Shown here: piece by piece, positions 33,889-43,140 of the stretch
How positions within the stretch are numbered: position 1 is the stretch's first letter
How the letters are laid out: every line of letters begins with the position of its first letter
Assembly: GCF_019880585.1 (NCBI RefSeq)
Contig: NZ_JAINVV010000008.1
Span: 434,001-498,000, forward strand
Direction: 5' to 3'
From: Sphingomonas colocasiae
GTDB taxonomy: Bacteria > Pseudomonadota > Alphaproteobacteria > Sphingomonadales > Sphingomonadaceae
Length of the DNA: 64,000 bases
Notes under the pieces: model-generated
Databases searched by the model: none
What the model saw: the letters and a program-made list of their open reading frames with translations, nothing else
What the model was told of the DNA's origin: nothing
Program-made: the position numbers and the translations under genes

Positions 33889-36090
33889 TCAGAATCTGAA
33901 GCTGAGCTTGGCGCCGAAGGTCCGGCCGATATCGTCGATCTGGAACGCGATCAGGTTCGACGGTTCATTGCCATAGGCCAGGAAGCGCTGATCGAGGAGA
34001 TTGTTGGCATAGACGCCGAAGCTGATTCCACGGGCGTTGATGAGATCGGCCGACAGATCGACCGTCGCGAAGGAGGGCTGATGACCGACCGGGCTGGGCG
34101 GCACCGCCGAGGAAATCTCATATTCGTCGGTGAAGCGCAGCCGTGCACCGATCCGCGCCTTTTCGAAGCCCAGCCCCTCCGACAGATGCCACTCATAGGT
34201 GGGGTTGACCGATACAACATATTTGGGCGCGAACTGGAAGGGCAGGCCCGACAGGTCGATGGAGTTGCCCGCCGCATCCTGGCTCAGATAATCCTTGTAA
34301 TAGGCGTCGAGATAGGACGCGCTGATCGACACGTTGAAGCCGTTGATCGGGCGCAGGACCGCCTCGATTTCGACACCCTGGGTCACGGCATCGGCGGCAT
34401 TATCGATGACCTGGACCAGCGTGCCGCCCGCCCCTGTACGCGCGACCTGCTTCTGCAGATCGGTGAATTCGGTGCGGAACAGCGTCAGGTTGAACTGGAA
34501 GGCGCGATCGAGCCATTCGCTCTTGAGGCCCACTTCGTAGGAGCGCGAGGTTTCCGGACGATAGGAGCGCGCGGCCGCAACCGAGGCGGGCGTGCCGAGG
34601 AAGCCGCCGCCGCGATAGCCTTCGGCGTAGCGCAGATACAGCATCTTGGTGGAATCGAACTTGTATTGCGCACCCGCCTCGATCGAGGTGTTCTCCCATT
34701 TGCCCTGTTCGCGATTGATCGGGTCGGGCGGCGTGGTGCCCGGGATCGCCGGCGCGAAATAATGGACCGTCTTGTCCCAGCTGTGGCGGATGCCGCCGGA
34801 AACCGTCAGCTTGTCGGTCAGATCGAAATCGAGCCGGCCGAACAGCGCGAAGGTGTCGCGCACGGACCGCTGCGCCACCATCAACTGGTTGCCGAAGACG
34901 TTCTGGCCATTGTTCTGATAGGCGTCGCTATGGCTGTAATAGCCCGCGAGCAACCAGGCGAGCCGGCCGTCAAGATCGAGCCCACCCATCTCCTCCGAGG
35001 TGATGCGCACTTCCTGCGAGAACATCTCGAGCGTGGTATCGGCACGATAGAGCTCGAGCGCCGGAAACGGCGTCTTGTCGAAGTCGTTGGCGTTGAACTC
35101 GTCGAAGTTGCGATAGCCGGTGATGCTGGAGATCTTGACCCCACCCAGTTTCCAGTCGCCGACACCGGTGATGTTGATATCGTCGACGCGCGGCTTGATC
35201 GTGTTGCCCGACCGGGTCGTGCCCAGGCGGAAATCCTGGGTGCATTCGCCATAGACCGCGCAGATGCGGTCGCGCGGCAGCGGCACCGGCCGGCCGCCCA
35301 TTTGCGACGAACGGTCCCAGATATAGTCGGCGGTCAGATAATAGGTGAAATCCGCGCTGGGGGTGAAGAGCAGCGCGGCACGCACCGAACCGCGCTTCTC
35401 CCCGCCCATGTCGCCGCCCGGTACCGCGAGATTCTTGACCCAGTCGTCGCGGCGGCGGAAATTCGCATAGACCTTGCCCGCCAGCACGCCTTCGGCGATC
35501 GGGAAGTTGATAAGGCCCTGCGCCTGAAAGAGATTATAGCTGCCATATTCGACGTTGAGACGCCCGTCGAATTCGCCGGTCGGGCGCGAGCGCGTGACGA
35601 GCACGGCGCCGGCCGAGGCATTCTTTCCGAGCGTGGTGCCCTGCGGGCCGCGCAGCACCTCGATCCGATCGACATCGAAGAGATCGGACATCGAGCCCGA
35701 GATGATCGGCTGATAGACGCCATCGATATAGACGGGCACGCCCGGTTCGATCGAGATGTCGGCCGCCTGGGTCAGGAAGCCGCGCAGGCTGATCACCGGG
35801 TTGGCGGGTGCGGTGCCGAGCGTGGAAACGGTAAGATTGGGCACATTGCCGCTGAGCGCGATGAGGTTCGAGCCATTGAGCGCCTCGACCTGGGCGCTCG
35901 AGAGCACCGCGACCGCGACGGGGGTCTCCTGAACCGATTCCTGCCGCAGCCGAGATCCGGTGACGACGATATCCGACCCGGCTTCGTCAACGGTCGCGTC
36001 AGCCGCGGCCGCCTGGGGCTCGGCCTGCGCGAACACCGGCACGGGCAGCATGATCGCGGCTCCGAGGCATAGTTTCGCAATGCGTGTCAT
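33889..36090 (-). CDS. TonB-dependent outer-membrane receptor
   Basis: A 733-residue receptor. ATG 36090 follows GGGAGGATC; longer in-frame starts cross the promoter. Signal peptide ends VFAQA; then DIVVTGSRLRQESVQETPVAVAV, plug motif RIEVLRGPQGTTLGKNASAG, and a barrel ending AKLSFRF. It is the only receptor of the GGTACC regulon and the first gene of the unit with D-aminoacylase-like, isochorismatase-like and SDR genes. Two GGTACC sites lie in its 206-base upstream gap. Confidence 0.9.
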   Translation of the reverse strand: MTRIAKLCLGAAIMLPVPVFAQAEPQAAAADATVDEAGSDIVVTGSRLRQESVQETPVAVAVLSSAQVEALNGSNLIALSGNVPNLTVSTLGTAPANPVISLRGFLTQAADISIEPGVPVYIDGVYQPIISGSMSDLFDVDRIEVLRGPQGTTLGKNASAGAVLVTRSRPTGEFDGRLNVEYGSYNLFQAQGLINFPIAEGVLAGKVYANFRRRDDWVKNLAVPGGDMGGEKRGSVRAALLFTPSADFTYYLTADYIWDRSSQMGGRPVPLPRDRICAVYGECTQDFRLGTTRSGNTIKPRVDDINITGVGDWKLGGVKISSITGYRNFDEFNANDFDKTPFPALELYRADTTLEMFSQEVRITSEEMGGLDLDGRLAWLLAGYYSHSDAYQNNGQNVFGNQLMVAQRSVRDTFALFGRLDFDLTDKLTVSGGIRHSWDKTVHYFAPAIPGTTPPDPINREQGKWENTSIEAGAQYKFDSTKMLYLRYAEGYRGGGFLGTPASVAAARSYRPETSRSYEVGLKSEWLDRAFQFNLTLFRTEFTDLQKQVARTGAGGTLVQVIDNAADAVTQGVEIEAVLRPINGFNVSISASYLDAYYKDYLSQDAAGNSIDLSGLPFQFAPKYVVSVNPTYEWHLSEGLGFEKARIGARLRFTDEYEISSAVPPSPVGHQPSFATVDLSADLINARGISFGVYANNLLDQRFLAYGNEPSNLIAFQIDDIGRTFGAKLSFRF

Positions 36091-36130
36091 CTTTGATCCT
36101 CCCCATTCCGCCGACATCACCGGATCCTTT

Positions 36131-36139
36131 TGGGTACCA
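36131..36139. promoter_or_regulatory. GGTACC operator C1
   Basis: TGGGTACCA, 41 bases upstream of the TBDR start; a GGTACC core with one extra G and no clear partner 20 bases away. Confidence 0.35.
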
Positions 36140-36219
36140 AATGAGGACGATACGTCTCCATCGATACTCCAGCGAACACCCCCTTTGTGTTGGGATATTC
36201 TGCTGATCCGGTCGATTAT

Positions 36220-36247
36220 CGGTAACAGTTTTCTATTGTTGGTACCG
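36220..36247. promoter_or_regulatory. paired GGTACC operator C2
   Basis: CGGTAAC (36220) and TGGTACC (36240) are 20 bases apart, 130 bases upstream of the TBDR start and 50 bases after the end of the second cupin gene. Its spacing matches the other paired sites. Confidence 0.5.
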
Positions 36248-36296
36248 TATATGGACAAGCGACATTGTCAAGCACCGATTGCGTGAACGGCAAAAC

Positions 36297-37109
36297 TCAG
36301 CCGCGCGCGGGCGCCAGACGGGCGATCGAATCGATCAGATTGCAGCTCGGGCAGTTCGAACGCCCGAACAGCGCATCGACCCCGGCGCGCGCCGAAACGA
36401 GCGCCCGGCCGAGCGGCCCCGGCGCATCGGCAGACTCAAGCCTTGCCGCATCCGCGCGACCATGGTCGCAGGTCTCCGCCGCGTGAAGGTGATGGCCGGG
36501 CAGATCGGGCGGCCAGCGCGTGCCGGGAAAGATCGTCGCCGGCGGAAACAGGCTGGGCCAGCAGGTTTTTTCCTCGACATCGTAATAGAGCCGGTCCTCC
36601 ACCTTCATCGGCTCCGCCGCGGTGAAGATCAGTTCGCAATTGAGCGCGCCGGTTTCGTTGTTGTGCGAATGGATCGAGCGCGGCGGCGGCGGCATCCATG
36701 TCGTCCGCCCGCGCGGCAGGAAGATCTGGTCGACAAGCTCGAGATCGGCATAGCCGGCGATCGATCCATCGTCCTTGCGCTCGTACATGTCCCAGCGATC
36801 GACCCCGCGCCAGCCACAGGCGATCACCCAGAAATCGCCATGCTCGTGCACGGGCGAGAGATAATGCGGATCGAACTGGGAAAGGCCCAGCAAGGTGAAG
36901 GGCGGTTCGAAGCCAAGCAGGAAATTCTGGGTCGATCCATCGGCCGGACCGATCGGAATCGCGAAGCGTGTGAGATCGTCGCGCTGCGAGAGCAGCGACA
37001 TGCGGTCGGCGATCTCCGCCTGCTTCTCGGCCAGAGGCAGATCGGTCTCCAGGATACGCTTGGCATCCTGCATGAAGCCGGCCACCGTATATTTGCCCGA
37101 CCTGCTCAT
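36297..37109 (-). CDS. cupin-domain protein, three-His type (dihydroxyacetophenone dioxygenase-like)
   Basis: A 270-residue cytoplasmic protein. The cupin motif SPVHEHGDFWVIACGWRG has HxH but no following Glu, and a third His lies in PPPPRSIHSHNNET. A three-His site of this kind occurs in cysteine dioxygenase and 2,4'-dihydroxyacetophenone dioxygenase, so C-C bond cleavage by oxygen is possible but not shown. ATG 37109 follows GGAGGGTGAG. A clear paired GGTACC site lies 17 bases upstream. The C-terminal tail after about residue 200 is unusual, with a CPSC-type pair (NCPSCN). Confidence 0.65.
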   Translation of the reverse strand: MSRSGKYTVAGFMQDAKRILETDLPLAEKQAEIADRMSLLSQRDDLTRFAIPIGPADGSTQNFLLGFEPPFTLLGLSQFDPHYLSPVHEHGDFWVIACGWRGVDRWDMYERKDDGSIAGYADLELVDQIFLPRGRTTWMPPPPRSIHSHNNETGALNCELIFTAAEPMKVEDRLYYDVEEKTCWPSLFPPATIFPGTRWPPDLPGHHLHAAETCDHGRADAARLESADAPGPLGRALVSARAGVDALFGRSNCPSCNLIDSIARLAPARG

Positions 37110-37125
37110 CTCACCCTCCACGAAC

Positions 37126-37152
37126 TGGTACCATTATTGATATCTGGTACCA
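37126..37152. promoter_or_regulatory. paired GGTACC operator D
   Basis: TGGTACCA (37126) and TGGTACCA (37145), spaced 19 bases, both perfect. They lie 17-43 bases upstream of the second cupin gene, where bound protein would block transcription or translation initiation. Confidence 0.65.
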
Positions 37153-37229
37153 ATGCGCGAGCGCGGCGCCACTGTCAAGCTGGCACGCCGCTCCGATCGA
37201 CACGAGCAGATGACAGCATGGGAAATTGC

Positions 37230-37237
37230 GGGTACCC
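37230..37237. promoter_or_regulatory. GGTACC operator E (possible autoregulatory site)
   Basis: GGGTACCC, 38 bases upstream of the TetR start. A loose second copy (GATAACC, 37250) lies 19 bases on. It could let the TetR protein control its own gene. Confidence 0.4.
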
Positions 37238-37275
37238 GTTCACCCAATGGATAACCGGACGGGGCAGGGGACGCG

Positions 37276-37896
37276 ATGGCGGTGACGAACGGCGCAACAT
37301 CGGATCGCAAGGCGTCGGCGGCGGAACGCCGGCTCGACAAGCTCGAGCAAGTGTTTCGACGCGAAGGATTTCGTCATCTCAACGTGTCGGACATGGCCGC
37401 CAAGCTGCAATGCTCCAAACGCTCGCTTTACGAACTCGCCGCAAGCAAGCAGGCGCTGATCGAACTGGTACTCAAACGGCGCTTCGCGAAAATCCGCCAG
37501 GCCGGATGGGATGCGGCGGCGCTGCATTCGTCACCGATCGCGCGGACCTGGGCGTTCCTGGAAGTGGGCACAAACGCATTGGTCGAGATGGGCGACCGGC
37601 TGCTCATGGACATCGAAAAAGACCCGGCGGCCTCCCAGATCTTCAGCGAGCACCAGCGGCGGCGTGCCGACGGCATCCGCGCGATGATCGAGGAAGGCGT
37701 GCGCGAAGGCTATTTCACGGGTTATCACCCGCATCTGGTCGCCGAGGTGATCATGATCTCGTTCCGCCGGATGCGCGACCCGACATTCCTGCAGGAAGTC
37801 GGCATCTCGCTCGCCGACGCATGGGACGAACTCACGCGCCTCATCCAGAACGGCCTGTTCCCCAGAACCGAGGCGGACATCGCCAAGCGCGATTGA
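37276..37896 (+). CDS. TetR/AcrR-family regulator, candidate master of the GGTACC regulon
   Basis: A 206-residue regulator. The helix-turn-helix is FRREGFRHLNVSDMAAKLQC followed by SKRSLYELAASKQALI, a TetR/AcrR pattern. The C-terminal part is helical with VAEVIMISFRRMRDP. ATG 37276 follows a GGGGAC site. It lies in the middle of nine GGTACC-type sites spread over 19 kb and is the only regulator gene between 23 and 43 kb, so it is the best candidate for binding them. Acyl-CoA esters are common ligands of catabolic TetR proteins and would fit here, by inference. Confidence 0.85.
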   Translation: MAVTNGATSDRKASAAERRLDKLEQVFRREGFRHLNVSDMAAKLQCSKRSLYELAASKQALIELVLKRRFAKIRQAGWDAAALHSSPIARTWAFLEVGTNALVEMGDRLLMDIEKDPAASQIFSEHQRRRADGIRAMIEEGVREGYFTGYHPHLVAEVIMISFRRMRDPTFLQEVGISLADAWDELTRLIQNGLFPRTEADIAKRD

Positions 37897-37899
37897 CTC

Positions 37900-37926
37900 C
37901 GGTACCATTTAATATGTTATAGTACC
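37900..37926. promoter_or_regulatory. paired GGTACC operator F
   Basis: CGGTACC (37900) and TAGTACC (37920), 20 bases apart, begin right after the TetR stop and end 38 bases before the MFS start. The second copy has one mismatch. Confidence 0.55.
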
Positions 37927-37963
37927 CCAAGGGCGACCGCCGCGTCGCGCTTGAGGGGACGGG

Positions 37964-39480
37964 ATGAGCACGGCTTCGGCGATCGCGCCGCTCATGATTG
38001 CGCGCTTCCGCCGGTTATGGTCCGCGAACCTGCTCGCCAATATCGGCGCCATGGCGCAAGCGGTGACCGCCGCCTGGCTGATGACCGAGATGACGGCCGG
38101 CGACCCGACATTGGTGGCCGCCGTCCAGACATGCGCCTCGCTGCCGCTTGTCCTGCTCTCGTTGCCCGGCGGCGCGCTCGCCGACCTGTTCACGCCCCGC
38201 CACGTCATGCTCGCCGCGCAGGTGCTTGTGCTGTGCGCGGGCGTCACGCTTCTCGCGCTGGCCGCCAGCGGGCGGATCGGCCCGGCTGCGCTACTGTGCT
38301 GCGTCTTTGCCAGCGGCGCCGGTTTCGCGCTCGCCAATCCGGCGTGGCACGCGTCGATCCGCGACCAGACCGGTGATGACCGACTACTCGAACCCGCGGT
38401 GCTGCTCAACGCCGTCGGCTTCAATCTCGCCCGCAGCCTCGGCCCGGCGGTGGGCGGTTGGCTTATCGCGCTTGCCGGGCCGCTGGTGGCGCTTGCGGCC
38501 AGCGTCACCGCCGTCGTTCCGCTGATCGCGGCCCTGTGGGCATGGCGGCCGGCCATCGCCGGACCGATACAGCGCGAACCGCTGCGTGCGGCGATCCACG
38601 CCGGAATCCGATACGTCCGCTGGCGGCCGAGCCTGGCGGCGCTGATCCTGAGGGCCTGTCTTTTCACCTTTTCGGGCGCCAGCATCTGGGCACTCGCGCC
38701 ACTGGTCGCACATCAGCGGCTGAGCGGCGGCGCGGCGGCGCGGCGATGCTGGGCGTGCTGGTCGCCATGTTCGGGCTCGGCGCCTTCGCCGGTGCGCTGG
38801 TGCGTGCACGGTTCGTACATTGGCGTCGCGCGACATTCCTGTCGGCCTGCACATTGCTTTACGCGCTCGCCACGATCCTGCTCGGCCTGGCCCAATCCCC
38901 CGCCCCCGCGATGCTGGCGATGGCCCTCGCCGGCGGCGGCTGGGTGGCGGGGCTGAGCGGCCTCAATGTCGCGATCCAGGTCCATGCCGCGCGCTGGGTC
39001 GCCGCGCGCGCCATCGCGCTGCTCCAGGCCGCGCTGTTCCTTGGCCTCGCATCCGGCAGCCTGATCTGGGGCCTGCTCGCCGACCGGTTCGGGCTGGGCG
39101 GCGCCCTGATCCTTTCGGGAGCATCCATGCTCGCGACATTGGTGCTCGGCCGCTGGCTCCCGATCGTCTCGAACGATGCGGTCGACCTGTCCCCCGCCCC
39201 CATTCCTGCCTCCGACGCCCCGGTCGCGCAGCGCCGAACCTACCGGCCGCGCGCGGCACGGCAGGCCGAATTCCAGGACCGCATGCGGCAGCTCGAACGG
39301 GCCCGTCGCCGCGACGGCGCCGTGCATTGGTCGCTCAGGCAGATGGCGGATGGCGGCTGGGTCGAAGAGTTCGCGTTCAACCACGCGGACGACGCGCGGC
39401 GCCACGCCGCGCGCCGGACGCGCGAGGACGAGCGACTGGAACAGGACATCGCTGAACTGCTGGAAGGATGTGGCGAATGA
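37964..39480 (+). pseudogene. EntS-like MFS transporter with a frameshift
   Basis: Two overlapping reading frames together encode one MFS exporter of about 505 residues. The first gives helices 1-7 (start MSTASAIAPLMIARFRRLW, ending HQRLSGGAA), the second continues with MLGVLVAMFGLGAFAGALV through helix 12 and a soluble C-terminal tail (QAEFQDRMRQLERARRRDG). The break lies in the GC-rich tandem tract at 38724-38745 and equals loss of one base or gain of two. EntS-like proteins export siderophores or other small molecules. A sequencing error, a true pseudogene or slippage are all possible. It has a GGTACC pair upstream and its stop overlaps the next SDR (ATGA). Confidence 0.75.
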
Positions 39481-40211
39481 ACGAGATGAACGGCAAGGTC
39501 GCAGTGGTCACCGGCGCGGCAAGCGGTATCGGCGCCGCGACGGCGGCGCTGCTGGCAAGCCATGGCGTGAGCGTCTGGCGATTGGACCGGGCGGCGGCAT
39601 CGGACGCGCAGAGCCTGGCGGTCGACGTCACCGATCCCGCCGCGATCGCCGCGGCGATCGCCACGATCACCATGCACGGCCGGCACATCGACATACTGGT
39701 GAACAGCGCGGGGGTTTACGGCCTGCAGGGCTGGGGCGAGATCGATGAGGCGGATTATCGCCGCATCTTCGACGTCAATGTGCTTGGACTGACGCTGATG
39801 ACGCAGGCGGCACTGCCCCATCTGCCGCGCGGCGCGAGCATCGTCAACATCGCCTCGGTCGCCGGTCGCAAGGGCAATGCCAGCTCAGTCCTTTATGCCG
39901 CGAGCAAGGCGGCGGTGATCAGCCTCACCCAATCGGCGGCGCTCGCATTCGCCGCGGCGGGCATCCGCGCCAACGCGATCGCGCCCGGCCGCGTCGAAAC
40001 CGCGATGTGGGATGACGTCATGCGCCGGCGCGCCGATGCGACGGGCAAGCCGGTCGCGGAACTCAGCCGGACCATGGCCGACGGCATTCCGCTCGAACGC
40101 ATGGCCACCGCCGACGACATCGCGCGCGCGGCGCTGTTCCTGGCCGGACCGGCCAGCGCCTATGTCACCGGCCAGACGCTCAACGTCGACGGCGGGCTCC
40201 AGCTCAACTGA
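39477..40211 (+). CDS. short-chain dehydrogenase/reductase (SDR)
   Basis: A 244-residue classical SDR: VTGAASGIGAATAALL, NSAGVYG, Ser in NIASVAGR, Tyr/Lys in SVLYAASKAA, end TLNVDGGLQLN. ATG 39477 overlaps the stop of the frameshifted MFS gene (ATGA) and follows GAAGGA, so if the MFS gene is broken the SDR may lose translational coupling. The stop abuts that of the convergent thiolase. It is one of three SDRs in the GGTACC regulon. Confidence 0.88.
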   Translation: MNEMNGKVAVVTGAASGIGAATAALLASHGVSVWRLDRAAASDAQSLAVDVTDPAAIAAAIATITMHGRHIDILVNSAGVYGLQGWGEIDEADYRRIFDVNVLGLTLMTQAALPHLPRGASIVNIASVAGRKGNASSVLYAASKAAVISLTQSAALAFAAAGIRANAIAPGRVETAMWDDVMRRRADATGKPVAELSRTMADGIPLERMATADDIARAALFLAGPASAYVTGQTLNVDGGLQLN

Positions 40212-41468
40212 TCAGCGTTCGAGGATCGTGACCGCGCAGGCGCCCTCGTCGAAACCGACGACGCCGCCGCCGGTTTCGGCCAAGGCGATGCGGTGTCGCA
40301 CGGCCTGACGCGCGCCCGCTTCTCCGCGCAGTTGGCGCACCAGTTCCTCGATCATCATCAGGCCCGTCGCGCCAACCGGATGCCCCTTGGATTCGAGGCC
40401 GCCGGACAGGTTGATCGGCAGGCTGCCGCCCAGCGCGGTCGCGCCGCTCCCGGCCAGCGCCCCGCCCTCGCCCGGCGCGCAGAAGCCCAGCATCTCGCTC
40501 TGGTAGATCTCGCTGAACGCCGTCGCGTCATGAACTTCGGCGAGGTCGATCCGGGCCGGCCCGATTCCCGCCATGGCATAGGCGCGCTGCGCGGCGACAT
40601 GGCTGAGGCTCGGCTCGTCGAGGCCGCGATATTTGCCGCTGGTGAGCGCGGTGCCCGCGATCCGCACCGCCCGCGCCTGCACAGTCGCGGGCGCCCGATC
40701 GAGCCAGGCCTGCGAACACAGGATCGCGGCCGCCGCGCCGTCCCCCAGCGGCGCGCACATCGCGCGGGTGAGCGGATAGCTTACCGGGCGGTCCGCGAGC
40801 ACCTGCTCCACCGTCATGGGGAAGCGATATTGCGCCTTGGGATTGTCGACCGCGATGCTGTGGTTCTTGGCGGCGACCGCCGCGATCTGCTCGATCGTCG
40901 TGCCATAGCGCGCCATATGGTGCGCCGCCTGCATCGCATAGGTGTCCATGAACACCGTGCGGTCCGCACCCGTTTCGAACCGCTTGCCCGCCACTTCGCC
41001 GGCGCGCGCATAATAATCGTGCCATTCATGGGGATCGAACTGATCGATGCCGCCATTGAACAGCGCCGCCGTGCGTTCGGGCGCGTCGGGATAGAAGGTG
41101 CGTTCGGCCGCGACCGCGAGCGCGAGGTCGACGTCGCCGGCCGCGATATCCTTGCGCGCGCCCTGCAGCGCCATCGCCGCGCTCGCACAGCCGCCCTCGA
41201 TGTTGAAGATCGGCAGGCGTTCGGCGAGCAATCCGTCGCGGATCAGCGGCGTCAGCATCACCTGGCCACGAATGCTGCCCTGCCCTTCGACCCACATGCC
41301 GCAATTGGCGAACCAGGCGCTTCCGATCTCGCGGCTTTGCTCCAGCCCGGCATCGGCGACCGCCCCCTCGACCGCTTCGCGCGTCAGCGACTTGAGGCTG
41401 CGATCGGCGAAGCGCCCCACCGCGGTCGCGTGGACGCCGACGACATAGACGGCGCGACTAGCCGACAT
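40212..41468 (-). CDS. thiolase family protein (SCP2-thiolase-like)
   Basis: A 418-residue thiolase. The acyl-accepting Cys is in FNIEGGCASAAMAL, catalytic His residues in EVHDATAFSE and LESKGHPVGATG. Enzymes of this group cleave 3-ketoacyl-CoA to acetyl- or propionyl-CoA, often for branched or steroid side-chain acids. ATG 41468 overlaps the CoA-ligase stop by 11 bases; it follows the ligase in one operon. It is the natural last step of the proposed CoA pathway. Synthetic (condensing) use is less likely. Confidence 0.85.
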   Translation of the reverse strand: MSASRAVYVVGVHATAVGRFADRSLKSLTREAVEGAVADAGLEQSREIGSAWFANCGMWVEGQGSIRGQVMLTPLIRDGLLAERLPIFNIEGGCASAAMALQGARKDIAAGDVDLALAVAAERTFYPDAPERTAALFNGGIDQFDPHEWHDYYARAGEVAGKRFETGADRTVFMDTYAMQAAHHMARYGTTIEQIAAVAAKNHSIAVDNPKAQYRFPMTVEQVLADRPVSYPLTRAMCAPLGDGAAAAILCSQAWLDRAPATVQARAVRIAGTALTSGKYRGLDEPSLSHVAAQRAYAMAGIGPARIDLAEVHDATAFSEIYQSEMLGFCAPGEGGALAGSGATALGGSLPINLSGGLESKGHPVGATGLMMIEELVRQLRGEAGARQAVRHRIALAETGGGVVGFDEGACAVTILER

Positions 41469-43053
41469 TGCGGCGCGCATCCTGCCAATAGGGCGCGCGC
41501 AGCGCCTGCTTGTCGGGCTTGCCGAGCGCGGTCTGCGGCATCGCATCGAGGATATCGATCGACTTCGGCGTGCCGACCGCGCCCTTGCTGCGGCGAACGA
41601 AGGCGATGATCTCCGCGACATCGGGCGTGCGGCCCGGCCATGGTACGATCGCCGCCTTCACCGCCTCCCCCCATTTGGCATCGGGAATGCCGAACACCGC
41701 CGCCTGCGCGACATCGGGGTGGCTGGCGAGAACGTCCTCGACCTCCTTGGGGTAGACGTTGAACCCGCCGGTGATGATCATGTCCTTCTTGCGATCGACG
41801 ATATAGAGATAGCCGCGCTCGTCCTCGCGCGCGAGGTCGCCCGTCCGCAACCATCCGTCGCGAAGCGCGGCGGCGGTTTCCTGCGGCCGCCCCCAATAGC
41901 CGTCCATCACCAGCGGCCCGCGGACGCAGATCTCGCCGATCTCGCCGAGCGGCACCGCCGCACCGGCATCGTCGAGCAGTTTCACCTGCACGCCGACCAT
42001 CGGAAAGCCGCATGACAGCAATTGCCCCGGCCTGTCCGGATCGTGATCGGCGCGCGACAGCGTCGTCACCGTCATCGGCGCTTCGGATTGCGCATAGAGC
42101 TGAAGGAAGATCGGCCCGAAAATCTCCATCGCCTCTGCGAGCAGCGAAGGACTGATTGGCGCGGCGCCGTAAATGACCAGCTTGAGGCTCGACAGATCGG
42201 CATCGCGGATGCGCGGATGCGTGGTGAGCGCATAGACCATCGTCGGCACGAGAAAGGCGGCCGAGATCCGCTGGCGCTCGACCAGGTCGATAAAGGCGCC
42301 GGCATCGAAGCCGTCGGTCAGGAACACGCAACCGCCCTTCACGAACACCGGCGTCGTCAGGAGGCCGGCCGCATGCGCCAGCGGCGTCGTCAGCAGAATC
42401 CGGGGCGCGGGCGGCCAATCCCATTCGGCGAGGCACATCAGCACATTGGCGACGAGCGTCCGGTGCGTATGGATGATGCCCTTGGGCCGCCCGGTCGTAC
42501 CGCCGGTATAGGTGAGCCCGGCAATGCCCGCGGGATCGGCGCGACATGCGAGCGGCTCCGCCGGGCACGCATCGGCCAGATCGAGCAGATCCGGCATCTC
42601 GCCCGCAGGCCCGACCGACAATGTGCAGCGGACCCCACCGGCGGCAACGATCCCGGCGGCCTCACCGGCGAAACGATCCTCCACGATCAGAAAGGCCGCC
42701 TGCGAATCGCCGGTGATGAACTGATGGTCGGCACTGCTTCCCAGCGGGTTGAGCGGGGTGAAGCGGGCGCCGAGCAATTGCACGGCCAGGCGCAGATAGA
42801 TGGTTTCCGGGCGGTTCGACATGAGCACGCAAACGCCCATGTCCGACCCGACGCCCCTGGCGGACAAAGCCTGGACGAATTGGCTGACCCGAACGCCCAT
42901 ATCGGCGTAGCTGATCATTTCATTCCGGTACCAGATCGCCGGGCTTCGTGCATAGCGACGGATGGCACGAACGGTCAGCTCGCCAAATGACGGCCCGTCA
43001 TGCAATCGATCGGGTACGCTCCCATCCGGTGACAATTGCGCAATACCCTTCAT
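41458..43053 (-). CDS. acyl-CoA synthetase (FadD-like, AMP-forming)
   Basis: A 531-residue ANL-family ligase. The AMP-binding P-loop is YTGGTTGRPKG, then QLYAQSEAP, LRTGDLAREDERGYLYIVDRKKDMI, and the C-terminal catalytic Lys in QTALGKPDKQAL. It activates a carboxylic acid to its CoA thioester in the cytoplasm. ATG 43053 follows AAGGAGC. It heads a two-gene operon with the thiolase, and a perfect paired GGTACC site lies 88 bases upstream. This is the likely entry step of the central pathway. Confidence 0.9.
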   Translation of the reverse strand: MKGIAQLSPDGSVPDRLHDGPSFGELTVRAIRRYARSPAIWYRNEMISYADMGVRVSQFVQALSARGVGSDMGVCVLMSNRPETIYLRLAVQLLGARFTPLNPLGSSADHQFITGDSQAAFLIVEDRFAGEAAGIVAAGGVRCTLSVGPAGEMPDLLDLADACPAEPLACRADPAGIAGLTYTGGTTGRPKGIIHTHRTLVANVLMCLAEWDWPPAPRILLTTPLAHAAGLLTTPVFVKGGCVFLTDGFDAGAFIDLVERQRISAAFLVPTMVYALTTHPRIRDADLSSLKLVIYGAAPISPSLLAEAMEIFGPIFLQLYAQSEAPMTVTTLSRADHDPDRPGQLLSCGFPMVGVQVKLLDDAGAAVPLGEIGEICVRGPLVMDGYWGRPQETAAALRDGWLRTGDLAREDERGYLYIVDRKKDMIITGGFNVYPKEVEDVLASHPDVAQAAVFGIPDAKWGEAVKAAIVPWPGRTPDVAEIIAFVRRSKGAVGTPKSIDILDAMPQTALGKPDKQALRAPYWQDARRNVG

Positions 43054-43140
43054 AACGAGCGCTCGCTCCTTGCTTCGGACATCGCCTCGCGATCCGAAGC
43101 CAACGCGGCCGCCTCAAACTCCGCCATCACACCCCCAAAG

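Noticed and set aside
38458-39480. Second half of the EntS-like transporter as an independent gene
   Set aside because: Its first 90 codons are out-of-frame sequence of the first half; it makes sense only as the continuation of one transporter.
42927-42934. GGTACC inside the CoA-ligase gene (also seen at about 25715, 35410 and 52646)
   Set aside because: Single copies without a partner at 19-20 bases, inside coding sequence; likely chance.
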